Source of the DNA: Streptomyces coelicoflavus
Lineage (GTDB): Bacteria > Actinomycetota > Actinomycetes > Streptomycetales > Streptomycetaceae
Direction: 5' to 3'
Length of the DNA: 64,000 nt
Assembly: GCF_003112555.1 (NCBI RefSeq)
Contig: NZ_BEWB01000004.1
Coordinates: forward strand, 186,001 to 250,000
Shown piece after piece: positions 39,265 through 47,727 of the stretch. The position numbers and the translations under genes were made by a program. The first letter of the stretch is position 1, and each line of letters starts with the position of its first letter. Below the pieces are notes generated by a model. It was not told the origin of the DNA. It worked only from the letters and a program-made list of their open reading frames with translations, and searched no databases.

Positions 39265-40728
39265 TCACGCGGCCGGGCGGCCGGCGCGGCTCCGCAGGAA
39301 CAGTGCGGCGACGAGGACACCGACGAGGACCAGGCCCGCGTTGACGGCGACGGCCGTGAGGACGCCCCGGTGGACGGCGGAGGCGGTGGCCGCGCCCGCG
39401 GATCCGGCGGTGACGACGGCGGACATCACGGGCGTCCCCAGGGTGATGCCGACCTGCTGGGACATCGACGCCAGGCCGGTGGCCAAACCCTGTTCGGCGT
39501 CCGGCAGTCCGCTGGTGGCCGTGACCATGAAGCCGACGATGACGAGCATGTTGCCGACCCCGCCGAAGAAGGTGGCGGGCAGCAGCAGGGCGAGGGACGC
39601 CCCGGTCGTCGTGCCGAGGAGGAGCAGCGCCGCGGTGAAGACCGCCTGGACGAGGCCGCCGCCGACCAGGACGGTCACCGTGGACGTCCTGGAGAGCAGC
39701 CTGGGGGCGAGCAGACCCCCGACGACGGTGCCCGCGCCGAGGACGCCGAAGGTGACGCCGGCCGCGAGAGGGGAGAAGCCCAGGGTCTTCTGGAGGTACA
39801 GGGTGAGCAGGTAGACCAGCGAGGTCTCGGTGACGAAGGCGAGCAGGCCCAACAGATTGCCCCAGGCCACGGTGGGGCGCCGCAGCGTCCCGAGCGGTAC
39901 CAGCGGCGCGGCCACCCTCCGCTCGACCAGGACGAACGCGGTGAGGAGGAGCACGCCCGCGGCCAGTCCGGTCAGCGCGTGCGGGTGGGTCCAGCCGTGC
40001 TCGCCGGCCTGGGTCGTGCCGTAGACGAGACCGAGCAGACCGAGGGTGACGGTGAGGGCGCCCGGCAGGTCGAGGCGGGGTCGGCCGGCGGGCCGGGACT
40101 CCTTGATGACGGCCGGGGCGACGAGTACGACGGCGAGCGCGACGGGCACGTTGACGAAGAACGCCCAGCGCCAGGAGAGCAGGTCGGTCAGGACTCCGCC
40201 GAGGATCGCGCCGGTGGTGAAACCGGCCGACATCAGCGCGCCGTTGATGCCGAGCGCCTTCTGCCGCAGGGGGCCCTCGGCGAACGAGGTCGTCAGCAGG
40301 GAAAGGCCCGCCGGGGTGGCGGCGGCGGTGGCCAGACCCTGGGCGACGCGGGCGGCGAGCAGTACCTCGGGGCTGGTGGCGAGGCCCCCGGCCAGCGAGG
40401 CGACGCCCAGCAGTCCGAGGCTGCCGATGAAGATCCGCTTGCGGCCGATCAGATCGCCGATGCGGCCGAAGAAGAGCGTGAAGCCCGCGGCCGACAGCGC
40501 GAACGAGGTGGCGACCCATTGCAGGTCGGCGAGGGAGAAGCCGAGCCCGTCGCCGATCGCGGGCAGCGCGACGTTCAGGATCGAGAAGTCGACGGCCAGC
40601 ATGAACTGGGCGACCAGCAGGACGCCGAGGACCAGCTTCGACCGGCCGGTGAGCCGCTGCGGTTCGCTCTCGCGGTCGGCGGCGGGGTCGGCGGCGGGAT
40701 CGGTGGCGACGGTGGTGGCGGGGGGCAT
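39265..40728 (-). CDS. MFS drug transporter, DHA2 (14-TM) family
   Basis: The 487-residue protein starts at ATG 40728 and begins with an Ala/Asp-rich repeat (TDPAADPAAD). About 14 hydrophobic segments are visible. The family signature LNVALPAIGDGLG follows helix 1, the loop 2-3 motif is GRIGDLIGRKRIF, and motif C is in GFTTGAILGGVLTD. It is a proton antiporter of unknown substrate. It is divergent from a TetR gene, with repeat half-sites in the shared promoter, the usual arrangement of a TetR-repressed, substrate-induced exporter. Confidence 0.87.
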   Translation of the reverse strand: MPPATTVATDPAADPAADRESEPQRLTGRSKLVLGVLLVAQFMLAVDFSILNVALPAIGDGLGFSLADLQWVATSFALSAAGFTLFFGRIGDLIGRKRIFIGSLGLLGVASLAGGLATSPEVLLAARVAQGLATAAATPAGLSLLTTSFAEGPLRQKALGINGALMSAGFTTGAILGGVLTDLLSWRWAFFVNVPVALAVVLVAPAVIKESRPAGRPRLDLPGALTVTLGLLGLVYGTTQAGEHGWTHPHALTGLAAGVLLLTAFVLVERRVAAPLVPLGTLRRPTVAWGNLLGLLAFVTETSLVYLLTLYLQKTLGFSPLAAGVTFGVLGAGTVVGGLLAPRLLSRTSTVTVLVGGGLVQAVFTAALLLLGTTTGASLALLLPATFFGGVGNMLVIVGFMVTATSGLPDAEQGLATGLASMSQQVGITLGTPVMSAVVTAGSAGAATASAVHRGVLTAVAVNAGLVLVGVLVAALFLRSRAGRPAA

Positions 40729-40762
40729 GACGTTCCCTTCCCATGCTCACTAATGGGTCCAT

Positions 40763-40821
40763 GGTTCCGTTACGGCGGAGAACGTAGCACGCATCGAAGC
40801 GGTAAAGGAACTGTGGTTCCG
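40763..40821. promoter_or_regulatory. TetR-type operator candidates
   Basis: The heptamer GGTTCCG occurs at 40763-40769 and 40815-40821. The second copy overlaps an inverted repeat GGAAC-TGTG-GTTCC (40807-40820). They lie in the 157-bp gap between the divergent MFS and TetR genes. Confidence 0.45.
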
Positions 40822-40885
40822 ATAAGGTGGGTCTCTGCTGCCGCTGGTGAGAAGCGCGCGTCGTGAGTGAGGAGAGGTAGTCGTC

Positions 40886-41497
40886 ATGCCGGACTCAGCC
40901 GCCCCGGGAACCCGGCGCCCAGGAGGCCGTACCGCCCGTGTCCGCGAGGCCGTTCTCCAGGCGGCGGGCGACACGCTCGCCACCGAGGGCTTCGACATGC
41001 TCGACCTGGGCGAGATCGCCCGCCGGGCCGGCGTCGGCAAGACGACCGTCTACCGCCGATGGGGGAGTCCGGGGGGTCTCGCCGCCGACCTGCTCGCGGA
41101 CATGGCGGAGCAGTCGCTGCCCCGCGCCGACACGGGAACACTGGAGGAGGATCTCCGGGCGAACGCGCGCCTGGTCGTCAAGACGCTCAACGACCCCCGC
41201 CAAGGGCGCCTGTTCAAGGCGCTGATCGCGGCCTCCCTCTGCAACGAGCAGGCGGCCGAGGCCCTGCACCGCTTCTACGCCGTACGCGTCGACGCCTGGG
41301 CCGGCTGCGTGCGCGACGCCGTCGCGCGGGGCGAAGTCCCCGACGGCACCGATCCGCACGGCGTCGTGGCGGCCGTCTCCGCCCCGCTCTACTACGCGTT
41401 GCTCAACACCGGCCGGCCCCTCACCGAGGCCGACGCCGACCGCGCGGCGCGCGCGGTGGGCACCGCCGCGCGCGCGGGTGTGTGGGCGACGGGTTGA
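40886..41497 (+). CDS. TetR-family transcriptional regulator
   Basis: The 203-residue protein starts at ATG 40886 behind GAGGAGAGG. The helix-turn-helix is LQAAGDTLATEGFDMLDLGE followed by IARRAGVGKTTVYRRWGS (residues about 22-60). The C-terminal domain is of the TetR_C type with WAGCVRDAVARGE. It is divergent from a DHA2 exporter and is its likely repressor, with induction by the exported compound. There is nothing unusual in length or composition. Confidence 0.92.
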   Translation: MPDSAAPGTRRPGGRTARVREAVLQAAGDTLATEGFDMLDLGEIARRAGVGKTTVYRRWGSPGGLAADLLADMAEQSLPRADTGTLEEDLRANARLVVKTLNDPRQGRLFKALIAASLCNEQAAEALHRFYAVRVDAWAGCVRDAVARGEVPDGTDPHGVVAAVSAPLYYALLNTGRPLTEADADRAARAVGTAARAGVWATG

Positions 41498-41583
41498 CGG
41501 GACGACGGCCCGGCACCGCGCTGAAGGTGCCCGGCCGTGTCGCCGACGAGGTGAGCGGGGCCGAGGGCCGGCGGGGCCGGCGC

Positions 41584-41622
41584 GGACAGCGGGGACAGCG
41601 GGGACAGCGGGGGCAGCGGGGA
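41584..41622. repeat. Four tandem 9-bp repeats
   Basis: GGACAGCGG at 41584-41592, 41593-41601 and 41602-41610 is followed by GGGCAGCGG (41611-41619) and a partial copy. The array lies between the TetR stop and the 3' end of the convergent beta-helix gene and is probably non-coding. Confidence 0.7.
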
Positions 41623-41696
41623 CCTGTACTTCGACGTCGGAGACCTGTGCTGGACGGTCGGGGAGCCCGCCGCGGCGCCGGAGCGGGACGAGGAGG

Positions 41697-42809
41697 TCAC
41701 CGGCCGAGATCCGCGAGCAGGTCGACCACGTTCCCCGACACTGTGGGAGCGTGGTTGCCCTGATGGCCCAGGAGGTGCACCGGCACCGATCCGGAACACC
41801 TCACGGACAGGTCGGACAGCGCGCAGCCGTTCAGTACCCACCGGTCGCCGCCCAGGTCGGCGGCGGTCACGTCGGTGTACCACAGCGTGTTGCCGCTGAA
41901 GGTTGGCGGCAGGACTCCGGAGACCACCACCCCGGTGCCCGGATCGCGGGGCGAACCGCTCACGGGGAAGGCGACGTTGGTCGTCCAGCGCGCAGGCGCG
42001 CCGCCGTTCGAGTGGTTGAAGGTGTTGCCGGTGACGGCGCCGTGGTTCCAGTTGTCGGCGCTCTGCCGGCCGTAGGGACTGGTGGCGGCGAGGGAGTAGT
42101 AGGCGCCGTAGCAGGCGACCACCGTGTTGCCCTGGATGTTCCAGTTGCCGGAGGAGTTCCACACCGCCAGCCGGCAGGAGGTGAAGATGTTGCCCGTCAA
42201 CAGCGAGTACTCACTGCGGTCCGCCGCCGACACGCCGAAGTAGCAGCGGTCGAAGGTGTTGCCGCTCACCACTGTGCGGGCGCTCATGTAGTCGTCGGTG
42301 GCGGAACCGGTGACCACGACGCCGGCGCCCCGCCACCGCTCGAAGTCGCAGTCGACGACCCGCACGTCACTGCTGCGGGTGACGGTCATGGCCACGTGGC
42401 CGGTCACCATGGCGGTGCCGAGCGGGTCGTCCGCCTGGCCGCGGAAGCGCACGCCCGAGACGGTGACGCCGCGTCTACGGGTGATCCGCAGCGCCGGTGT
42501 CGAGGTGTCGCCGACGGTGACGGTGGCGCCGTTGCCCACGATGAGGCAGCCGTCCGGAAGCTCCACCGGCGCGTTCAGTGTGTAGGTGGCTCCCGGTTCC
42601 AGCTGTACCCGGCTCGTGGCCGCCAGCGCCTGCTGCCAGTCTTCTCCCACGGCCACGACGGGAAGCCCCGACGTGCTCCGGGTGCCGGTGGGCGGGGAGG
42701 CGGCGGCCGCGCGCGGGGTGATGAGGGCTCCGGCCGCGGCCGCGCCCATCACTCCGGCAAGCATCCTGCGCCTCCCGTTCGTGGTACCGGCGCGCCCGTT
42801 CTCTTCCAT
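41697..42809 (-). CDS. Tat-exported right-handed beta-helix protein (pectate-lyase-like fold)
   Basis: I chose ATG 42809 (GAGGTGAG upstream; 370 residues); an in-frame GTG at 42830 is weaker. The N-terminus has GRRRMLAGVMGAAAAGALI, a twin-arginine signal, with cleavage near AAA-SPP. The rest is a series of short strands with NTF/GNIF/NTVV-type turns (GNTFDRCYFG, GNIFTSC, GNTVVACYG, GNTFNHS, GNTLWY), the Asn-ladder pattern of parallel beta-helix repeats (about residues 80-340). Such secreted proteins are polysaccharide lyases, epimerases or surface proteins. No lyase catalytic signature is obvious. It is not in an evident operon, and its regulation and substrate are unknown. Confidence 0.75.
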   Translation of the reverse strand: MEENGRAGTTNGRRRMLAGVMGAAAAGALITPRAAAASPPTGTRSTSGLPVVAVGEDWQQALAATSRVQLEPGATYTLNAPVELPDGCLIVGNGATVTVGDTSTPALRITRRRGVTVSGVRFRGQADDPLGTAMVTGHVAMTVTRSSDVRVVDCDFERWRGAGVVVTGSATDDYMSARTVVSGNTFDRCYFGVSAADRSEYSLLTGNIFTSCRLAVWNSSGNWNIQGNTVVACYGAYYSLAATSPYGRQSADNWNHGAVTGNTFNHSNGGAPARWTTNVAFPVSGSPRDPGTGVVVSGVLPPTFSGNTLWYTDVTAADLGGDRWVLNGCALSDLSVRCSGSVPVHLLGHQGNHAPTVSGNVVDLLADLGR

Positions 42810-43035
42810 GCTCACCTCAGCCGTGTTCACCAGGGGACGCCCGGTCGCGGGTAGGTTCCGGGAGGGCGATTCGACGCGTCCGCGCAGTCAGCTCAGCAGA
42901 CGTCTGATGTCCAGACCGCCGGGACGGACGCTAAGCGCAGCCGGGGGAGCCGTCAAGTGCGCGGTGCCCGCCACGTGTTGACGCTCTCCCGAAGTGCCCT
43001 CGGGGGCGACCCGCGGAACCCGCCGCCGCTGTGCC

Positions 43036-43470
43036 TCAGCCCGCCAGGGCGGTGCAGCCCAGGGCGAGCAGGGCGAGGACCTTCACGATCTCCAGGGCGA
43101 CGTAGTGGAGGTGCGCGCCGGAGCGGTTCTCCGCCGGGTCCTCGCCCGCGAGCACCGCGTCGGAACGGCGGTTCAGGCGGGGGCGTACGGCGCCGAGCTG
43201 CACGGCCAGTACGGCCACCGCGACGGCGGTGAGCGTCACGACCGTCGCCGAGGGGCCGCCGGTGCCGACCGCGACGGCCACGGCGACGGCGAGGACGGCC
43301 TCGGCGAGGTTCAGGGCGCGGAAGACCATGCGGCCGATGCCGAGCCCGACCGGGATCGTCACCCCGGGGGCCCGGAACTTCAGCGGAGCCTCCAGGAAGG
43401 AGATCGCCAGCACCATGCCGAGCCAGAGGAAGGTGACGGCACCTGCCACGGCCGCCGACGTCGTGTCCAT
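43036..43470 (-). CDS. Small membrane protein, four predicted helices
   Basis: The 144-residue protein starts at ATG 43470 behind GAGG. Four hydrophobic segments appear at about residues 5-25, 38-68, 72-92 and 122-142, with a charged loop (RPRLNRRSDAVLAGEDPAEN) between the third and fourth. I do not recognise a named family with certainty. The open frame continues upstream through an in-frame Asp-Thr-Lys repeat, but no start codon with a Shine-Dalgarno exists there, so the repeat is treated as leader. It is divergent from a TetR-type regulator gene 188 bp away, which may control it. Confidence 0.65.
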   Translation of the reverse strand: MDTTSAAVAGAVTFLWLGMVLAISFLEAPLKFRAPGVTIPVGLGIGRMVFRALNLAEAVLAVAVAVAVGTGGPSATVVTLTAVAVAVLAVQLGAVRPRLNRRSDAVLAGEDPAENRSGAHLHYVALEIVKVLALLALGCTALAG

Positions 43471-43524
43471 CGCGGAGACCTCGTCCTTCTCGTCGTCCTT
43501 CTCGGTGTTCTCTCGGGTGTTTCT

Positions 43525-43569
43525 CTTGGTGTCCTTGGTGTCCTTGGTGCCCTTGGTGTTCTTGGTGTC
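43525..43569. repeat. Five tandem 9-bp repeats upstream of the membrane-protein gene
   Basis: CTTGGTGTC units at 43525, 43534, 43543 (CTTGGTGCC), 43552 (CTTGGTGTT) and 43561 are perfectly phased. On the minus strand each reads Asp-Thr-Lys or a variant, in frame with the downstream gene. Confidence 0.75.
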
Positions 43570-43658
43570 CTTCCGGGGAGTGCCCCCGTGCCAGAATGTA
43601 CGACCACGTCCACGCCGCCCACCCCGCGCCCCCCGCACCGTCCCGCCCCGAGGTTCCC

Positions 43659-44306
43659 GTGACCAAGCCCGTCGCCCGTGAGCCGCAGCGCCGCAACGCG
43701 CGGTCGAACCGGGCGCGCATCCTGGCCACCGCCCGCCGGGAGCTGGGGCGAAACCCGGACACCACGCTGGAGGAGCTGGCCCGGGCCGCCGGCGTCGTAC
43801 GGCGTACCCTTTTCGGCCACTTCCCGGGGCGTGCTGCGCTCCTTGAGGCCCTCGCCGAGGAGGCGTCCGAGGCGCTGCGGGACGCGATGGCCGACGCGGT
43901 GGGCCCCGGCGAACCGGCCGACCGGGCGCTCGCCCACTTCACGCTGCTGATGTGGCCCGTGGGTGACCGCTACCGCATGCTGCTGGCCCTCGCCCGGCAC
44001 GACCTGGGCGTCGAGCGCGTGGCCGAGATCCTGGCCCCGGCCCGCGCCGAGGTCACCGACATCCTGGAGCGCGGCCGGCGGGACGGGGCCTTCCCGGCCC
44101 ATCTGCCGCCCGCCGTGCTGAGCGCGGGTCTCGAAGCGATGGTCGTGGCGCTGCTCGAGCAGGTCAACACCGGTGCCCTGGAGGACGACGGCACCCGGGC
44201 CGCCGTCGCCATCCTCATCGCGGCCGGGGTGCCGGAGGGGCGCGCCCGGACCGTGGTCGAGGGTGTGAGCCCGGCCGTGCTCGCGAGGTCCGCCCCGGTC
44301 GACTAG
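43659..44306 (+). CDS. TetR-family transcriptional regulator
   Basis: From GTG 43659 (GAGG 6 nt upstream) the protein has 215 residues; an ATG at 43596 would add 21 Pro/His-rich residues. The helix-turn-helix is ILATARRELGRNPDTTLEEL followed by ARAAGVVRRTLFGHFPGR (residues about 18-58). A TetR_C-type ligand domain follows. It stands upstream of an MFS exporter gene on the same strand, separated by a strong terminator and a new promoter with a palindromic site, so it may repress that exporter or the divergent membrane-protein gene. Confidence 0.88.
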   Translation: MTKPVAREPQRRNARSNRARILATARRELGRNPDTTLEELARAAGVVRRTLFGHFPGRAALLEALAEEASEALRDAMADAVGPGEPADRALAHFTLLMWPVGDRYRMLLALARHDLGVERVAEILAPARAEVTDILERGRRDGAFPAHLPPAVLSAGLEAMVVALLEQVNTGALEDDGTRAAVAILIAAGVPEGRARTVVEGVSPAVLARSAPVD

Positions 44307-44325
44307 GTACCCCCCCGGTTCAGCA

Positions 44326-44360
44326 GGCGCCCCCCGACCCGGTCGGGGGGCGCCTTATTT
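44326..44360 (+). terminator. Rho-independent terminator with T-tract
   Basis: Perfect 13-bp arms, GGCGCCCCCCGAC (44326-44338) and GTCGGGGGGCGCC (44342-44354), with a 3-nt loop are followed by TTATTT. This is an unusually canonical terminator for Streptomyces, 20 nt after the TetR stop. Confidence 0.85.
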
Positions 44361-44387
44361 GCACGTCCGTGTGCAACAAATTACGCT
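44359..44387 (+). promoter_or_regulatory. Promoter of the MFS gene, overlapping the terminator tail
   Basis: TTGCAC (44359-44364) and TACGCT (44382-44387) are spaced 17 bp. The -35 begins in the T-tract of the upstream terminator. Transcription would start near 44394, giving a leader of about 54 nt. Confidence 0.65.
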
Positions 44388-44407
44388 GCTCTTGTCTGCT
44401 CACTCAT

Positions 44408-44424
44408 GGGCAATTAACTTGCCC
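44408..44424. promoter_or_regulatory. Palindromic operator downstream of the MFS promoter
   Basis: GGGCAA-TTAAC-TTGCCC has perfect 6-bp arms around an A+T-rich centre. It lies 14-30 nt after the predicted transcription start, a roadblock position for a TetR repressor. Confidence 0.5.
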
Positions 44425-44447
44425 TCCCTTGTCTCCGGGAGCCCCCC

Positions 44448-46100
44448 ATGCCCCTACTGGCCACCACCCCCGTCGAGAAGATGTCCGGGCCCTACGCCCG
44501 GCGCTGGTGGGCTCTCCTCGTGCTCTGCCTGGCTCTGCTGATCGTCGTCATGGCCAACACGTCCCTGATCGTGGCCGCCCCGGACATGACGGCCGACCTG
44601 GGCCTGAGCAGCAGCGACCTGCAGTGGGTCATCGACGGCTACACCGTCCCGTACGCCGCGCTGATGCTGGTCCTCGGCGCGATCGGCGACAAGTACAGCC
44701 GCCGCGGCGCCCTGGTCACCGGTCTGGTGATCTTCGCGGGCGGTTCGGTGATGGGCAGCCTGGTCCACGAGACGGGGCTGGTGATCGCGGCCCGCGCCGT
44801 CATGGGCGTCGGCGCCGCCGTCGTCATGCCGGCCACGCTGTCCCTGCTGGTGGCGGTCTTCCCGAAGGGGGAGCGGGCCCGTGCCATCACGGCCTGGACG
44901 GCCACCTCCGGACTCGCCATCGCCGTCGGGCCGCTGGTCGCCGGCTGGCTCCTGGAGGACCACGCCTGGGGATCGACCTTCCTGGTCAACGTCCCCGTCG
45001 CGGTCCTCGCCGTCGTCGGCGCCCTGATCCTCGTACCGCCGTCGAAGGCGGCCGGCGCGGGCCGCATCGACTATGTCGGCGGGCTGCTCTCCATCGTCTC
45101 CGTCGGCAGCCTGGTCTACGCGACCATCGAGGGCCCGCACTTCGGCTGGGGCGCAGGTCCCGTCACCGCGGCCGTCGTCGCCGCCGTCGGCCTGACCGGC
45201 TTCGTGGCCTGGGAGCTGCGCCACCCGCACCCCATGCTGGACGTGCGCAGGTTCCTGCTGCGGCCCTTCAGCGGCTCCATGCTCGCGGTGCTGTTCTTCT
45301 TCTTCGGCACCTACGGCGCCATCTACTACGCCACGCAGTTCCTGCAGTTCGTGCTCGGCTTCGGCGCGCTGGAGACCGGCGTGCGGCTGCTGCCGCTGGC
45401 CGGTGCCGTGTTCGTCGGTGCCGCGGTGACCGGACGGCTGACCCCGAAGCTCGGTGTGCGGGCCATGGTCGGTTCCGGCATGGCGATCGGCACCGTCGGC
45501 GTCTTCCTGCTGGTCCTGATCGACCAGGGCTCCACCTACGCCGACTTCCTCGCCCCGATGCTGCTGCTCGGCCTCGCCATCGGCCTCAGCGTCTCCCCGG
45601 CCACCGACACCATCATGGGCTCCTTCCCGGAGAGCGAGCTGGGCGTGGGCGGCGGCGCCAACGACACCGCCCTGGAACTCGGCGGCTCCCTGGGCATCGC
45701 CGTCCTGGGCTCCCTCCTCGGCACCTCCTACCGGGACGAGCTGTCCGGGCTCGTCGGCGACCGGCTTCCGGCCGCCGCCCTCGACACCGCCCAGGACTCG
45801 GTCGGCGGCGGACTCGCCGTCGCCGAGCGGCTCGCCACGAACCCGGCCGCCGGACCCGAGCAGGCGCAGGCCCTCGCCGACGCCGTGAACAGGGCCTTCG
45901 CCCACGGCGTCTCGACGACCAGCCTCGTCGGCGGCGTCATCATGGCCGTCGGCACGGCCGTCGTCCTCGCCGTCCTGCCGGGTCGCCGGGCCCGCCGGGC
46001 CGCCGAGGCGACCGCTGTGGCGAGCCCGGAGCAGGGGCAGGCGGAGGGGCAGGCGCAGGAGCGGGAGCAGGACGCCGAGCTGAGCCGTCCCCGGGGCTGA
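44448..46100 (+). CDS. MFS drug transporter, DHA2 (14-TM) family
   Basis: The 550-residue protein starts at ATG 44448. About 14 hydrophobic segments are visible. The signature after helix 1 is SLIVAAPDMTADLG, the loop 2-3 motif is GAIGDKYSRRGALV, and the motif C-like stretch is SGLAIAVGPLVAGWLL. A charged Gln/Glu tail (EQGQAEGQAQEREQDAE) ends the protein. It is a proton-driven exporter of unknown substrate. Its own promoter carries a palindromic site, and the TetR gene just upstream is the likely regulator. Confidence 0.88.
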   Translation: MPLLATTPVEKMSGPYARRWWALLVLCLALLIVVMANTSLIVAAPDMTADLGLSSSDLQWVIDGYTVPYAALMLVLGAIGDKYSRRGALVTGLVIFAGGSVMGSLVHETGLVIAARAVMGVGAAVVMPATLSLLVAVFPKGERARAITAWTATSGLAIAVGPLVAGWLLEDHAWGSTFLVNVPVAVLAVVGALILVPPSKAAGAGRIDYVGGLLSIVSVGSLVYATIEGPHFGWGAGPVTAAVVAAVGLTGFVAWELRHPHPMLDVRRFLLRPFSGSMLAVLFFFFGTYGAIYYATQFLQFVLGFGALETGVRLLPLAGAVFVGAAVTGRLTPKLGVRAMVGSGMAIGTVGVFLLVLIDQGSTYADFLAPMLLLGLAIGLSVSPATDTIMGSFPESELGVGGGANDTALELGGSLGIAVLGSLLGTSYRDELSGLVGDRLPAAALDTAQDSVGGGLAVAERLATNPAAGPEQAQALADAVNRAFAHGVSTTSLVGGVIMAVGTAVVLAVLPGRRARRAAEATAVASPEQGQAEGQAQEREQDAELSRPRG

Positions 46101-46120
46101 GCCCCGTCCCGACGGTCCCG

Positions 46121-46981
46121 TCAGTCGGCCAGCGCCGCCAGCTCCTCCGCCGTACGCGGGCCGGGCGCCGAGTCGGGCAACAGCCCCCGCGCCCGCAGCA
46201 GTCCGGCCGCCGCGACGCCCCACGGCAGCCGCAGACCGGCCCGGCGGAGCAGGTCGGTACGGGCCAGCGTCGGGGCGGTCGGGCCGGTGCGGACACCGTC
46301 CGGGGTGAGCAGGGCGGCGTCGTCCGACCAGCGCAGGGCCAGGTCGACGTCGTGGGTGGCCATCACGACGGTGGTGCCGGCGGCCCGCAGCCGGTCCAGG
46401 GTGGCGAGCAGCCGCTCCTGCCCGTCCGGGTCGAGCCCGGCGGTCGGCTCGTCGAGGATCAGCACCCGGGGCCGCATCGCCACGGCCCCGGCGATCGCGG
46501 TCCGCTTGCGCTGCCCGTACGACAGCAGGTGCGTGGGCCGGTCGGCCAGCGCCGCGATGTCCAGCGCGGTCAGCGCCTCCGCCACCCGGGACCGGACCTC
46601 CGCGTCGGGCAGCCCGAGGTTCAGCGGCCCGAAGGACACGTCCTGGCCGACCGAGGCCGCGAACAACTGGTCGTCCGGGTCCTGGACCACCAACTGCACC
46701 GTGGTCCGCAGCCGGGTCAGCCCCTTGCGGTCGTACGTCACCGGCTCCCCGGCGACCGCCAACGTGCCCGCGCGCGGCCTCAGTCCGCCGCTGAGCAGCC
46801 GCATCAGCGTGGTCTTGCCACTGCCGTTGCGGCCGAGCAGCGCCAGCGCCCGCCCCTCGCGCACCGCGAAGTCCAGGCCCGCCAGCACGTCCGGACCCTC
46901 CTCGTAGGCGAACGAGGCGCCCCGCAGGGCGACCAGGTCCGGGGCCGGGTCCGGTTCGGACGGCCGCACCGGTTCGCTCAC
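46121..46981 (-). CDS. cbiO: Cobalt ECF-type ABC transporter ATPase CbiO
   Basis: The 286-residue protein starts at GTG 46981 in a GTGA overlap with cbiQ. Walker A is LLGRNGSGKTTL (about residues 50-61), the signature is LSYGQRKRTAIAGA and Walker B is VLILDEPTAGLDPDG. The Q-loop region LVVQDPDDQLFA (about 98-109) is the typical CbiO form. It energises uptake of cobalt through the CbiMNQ membrane complex. Compared with most CbiO proteins it has a slightly longer C-terminal tail with RRAGLRLPWG. It is last of four coupled genes under a cobalamin riboswitch. Confidence 0.92.
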   Translation of the reverse strand: MSEPVRPSEPDPAPDLVALRGASFAYEEGPDVLAGLDFAVREGRALALLGRNGSGKTTLMRLLSGGLRPRAGTLAVAGEPVTYDRKGLTRLRTTVQLVVQDPDDQLFAASVGQDVSFGPLNLGLPDAEVRSRVAEALTALDIAALADRPTHLLSYGQRKRTAIAGAVAMRPRVLILDEPTAGLDPDGQERLLATLDRLRAAGTTVVMATHDVDLALRWSDDAALLTPDGVRTGPTAPTLARTDLLRRAGLRLPWGVAAAGLLRARGLLPDSAPGPRTAEELAALAD

Positions 46982-47727
46982 GACAGGGGTCCTTCCAGTA
47001 CGAGGGTGAGGCCGGCCAGCGTCGCGAGGAGCGCGAGGCTCGCCGCCGTGAACGGCACCGAGACACGGGCCTCGGGCACCAGCACGCGCAGGGTGCCGTC
47101 GTAACCGCGCCCGGCGAGCCCCGACTGGAGCCGCGCCGCCCGGTCGAAGGCCCGTACGAACGCGGTGGCGCCGAGTCCGCCGAGCGAACGCCAGGCCGCC
47201 GCCCGCGTGGTGTGGCCCAGCCGCGCCGCCTGCGCCTGCCGGATCCGGTGCACGGAGTCCAGCAGCAGGAAACTCATCCGGTACGTCACCAGCGCCACGT
47301 CCACGACCGGCGCGGGCACCCCGGCCCGCACCAGCCGGGGCAGCAGGTCGGACATCGGCGTGGTGAACGCGAACAGCAGCACCCCCAGCGAGGCCGCCGA
47401 GGTGCGCAGCAGCAGCTCACCCGCGCGCACCGCACCGCCGTCGGCCGCCGACAGGAACCCCTCCGGGCCCCCGACCTGCACGAGGAGCGGCAGCGCCCCC
47501 GTCACGCAGAAGCCCAGCGGCACCCGGTAGGCCCGCCACAGCCGGCGCCCCGGCACGCCCGCCGGGCCGAGCAGCACCGTCAGCGCCGTCACCAGCACCA
47601 GCGCCGCGCCCGGCCAGGGCGGCAGCGAAATCGCGAGCACGGTCAGACCGAGACCGAGCACGGCCTTGTCCACGGGATGGCGGCGGCGCCAGCGACTGGC
47701 GTGCGCCGCCGCGTCGATCGGCAGCAC
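46978..47727 (-). CDS. cbiQ: Cobalt ECF transporter transmembrane protein CbiQ
   Basis: The 249-residue protein starts at GTG 47727 immediately after the cbiN stop. Five to six hydrophobic segments are visible. The two conserved coupling motifs expected in T-components are recognisable as ARLGHTTRAAAW and RAARLQSGLAGRGYDG (about residues 168-215), the Ala-Arg-Gly pattern that docks onto the ATPase. It links CbiO to the substrate-binding CbiM. The N-terminus IDAAAHASRWRRRHPVDKAV is typical. Gene order and overlaps leave no doubt about the assignment. Confidence 0.92.
   Translation of the reverse strand: MLPIDAAAHASRWRRRHPVDKAVLGLGLTVLAISLPPWPGAALVLVTALTVLLGPAGVPGRRLWRAYRVPLGFCVTGALPLLVQVGGPEGFLSAADGGAVRAGELLLRTSAASLGVLLFAFTTPMSDLLPRLVRAGVPAPVVDVALVTYRMSFLLLDSVHRIRQAQAARLGHTTRAAAWRSLGGLGATAFVRAFDRAARLQSGLAGRGYDGTLRVLVPEARVSVPFTAASLALLATLAGLTLVLEGPLS

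Noticed and set aside
41392..42162. Minus-strand frame encoding Pro-Leu-Ser repeats across the 9-bp array
   Set aside because: It overlaps the beta-helix gene in another frame and the TetR 3' end, with no ribosome-binding site.
41697..42809. Beta-helix protein considered as a definite pectate lyase
   Set aside because: Only the Asn-ladder repeat pattern is visible; no calcium-binding or catalytic Arg motif could be assigned.
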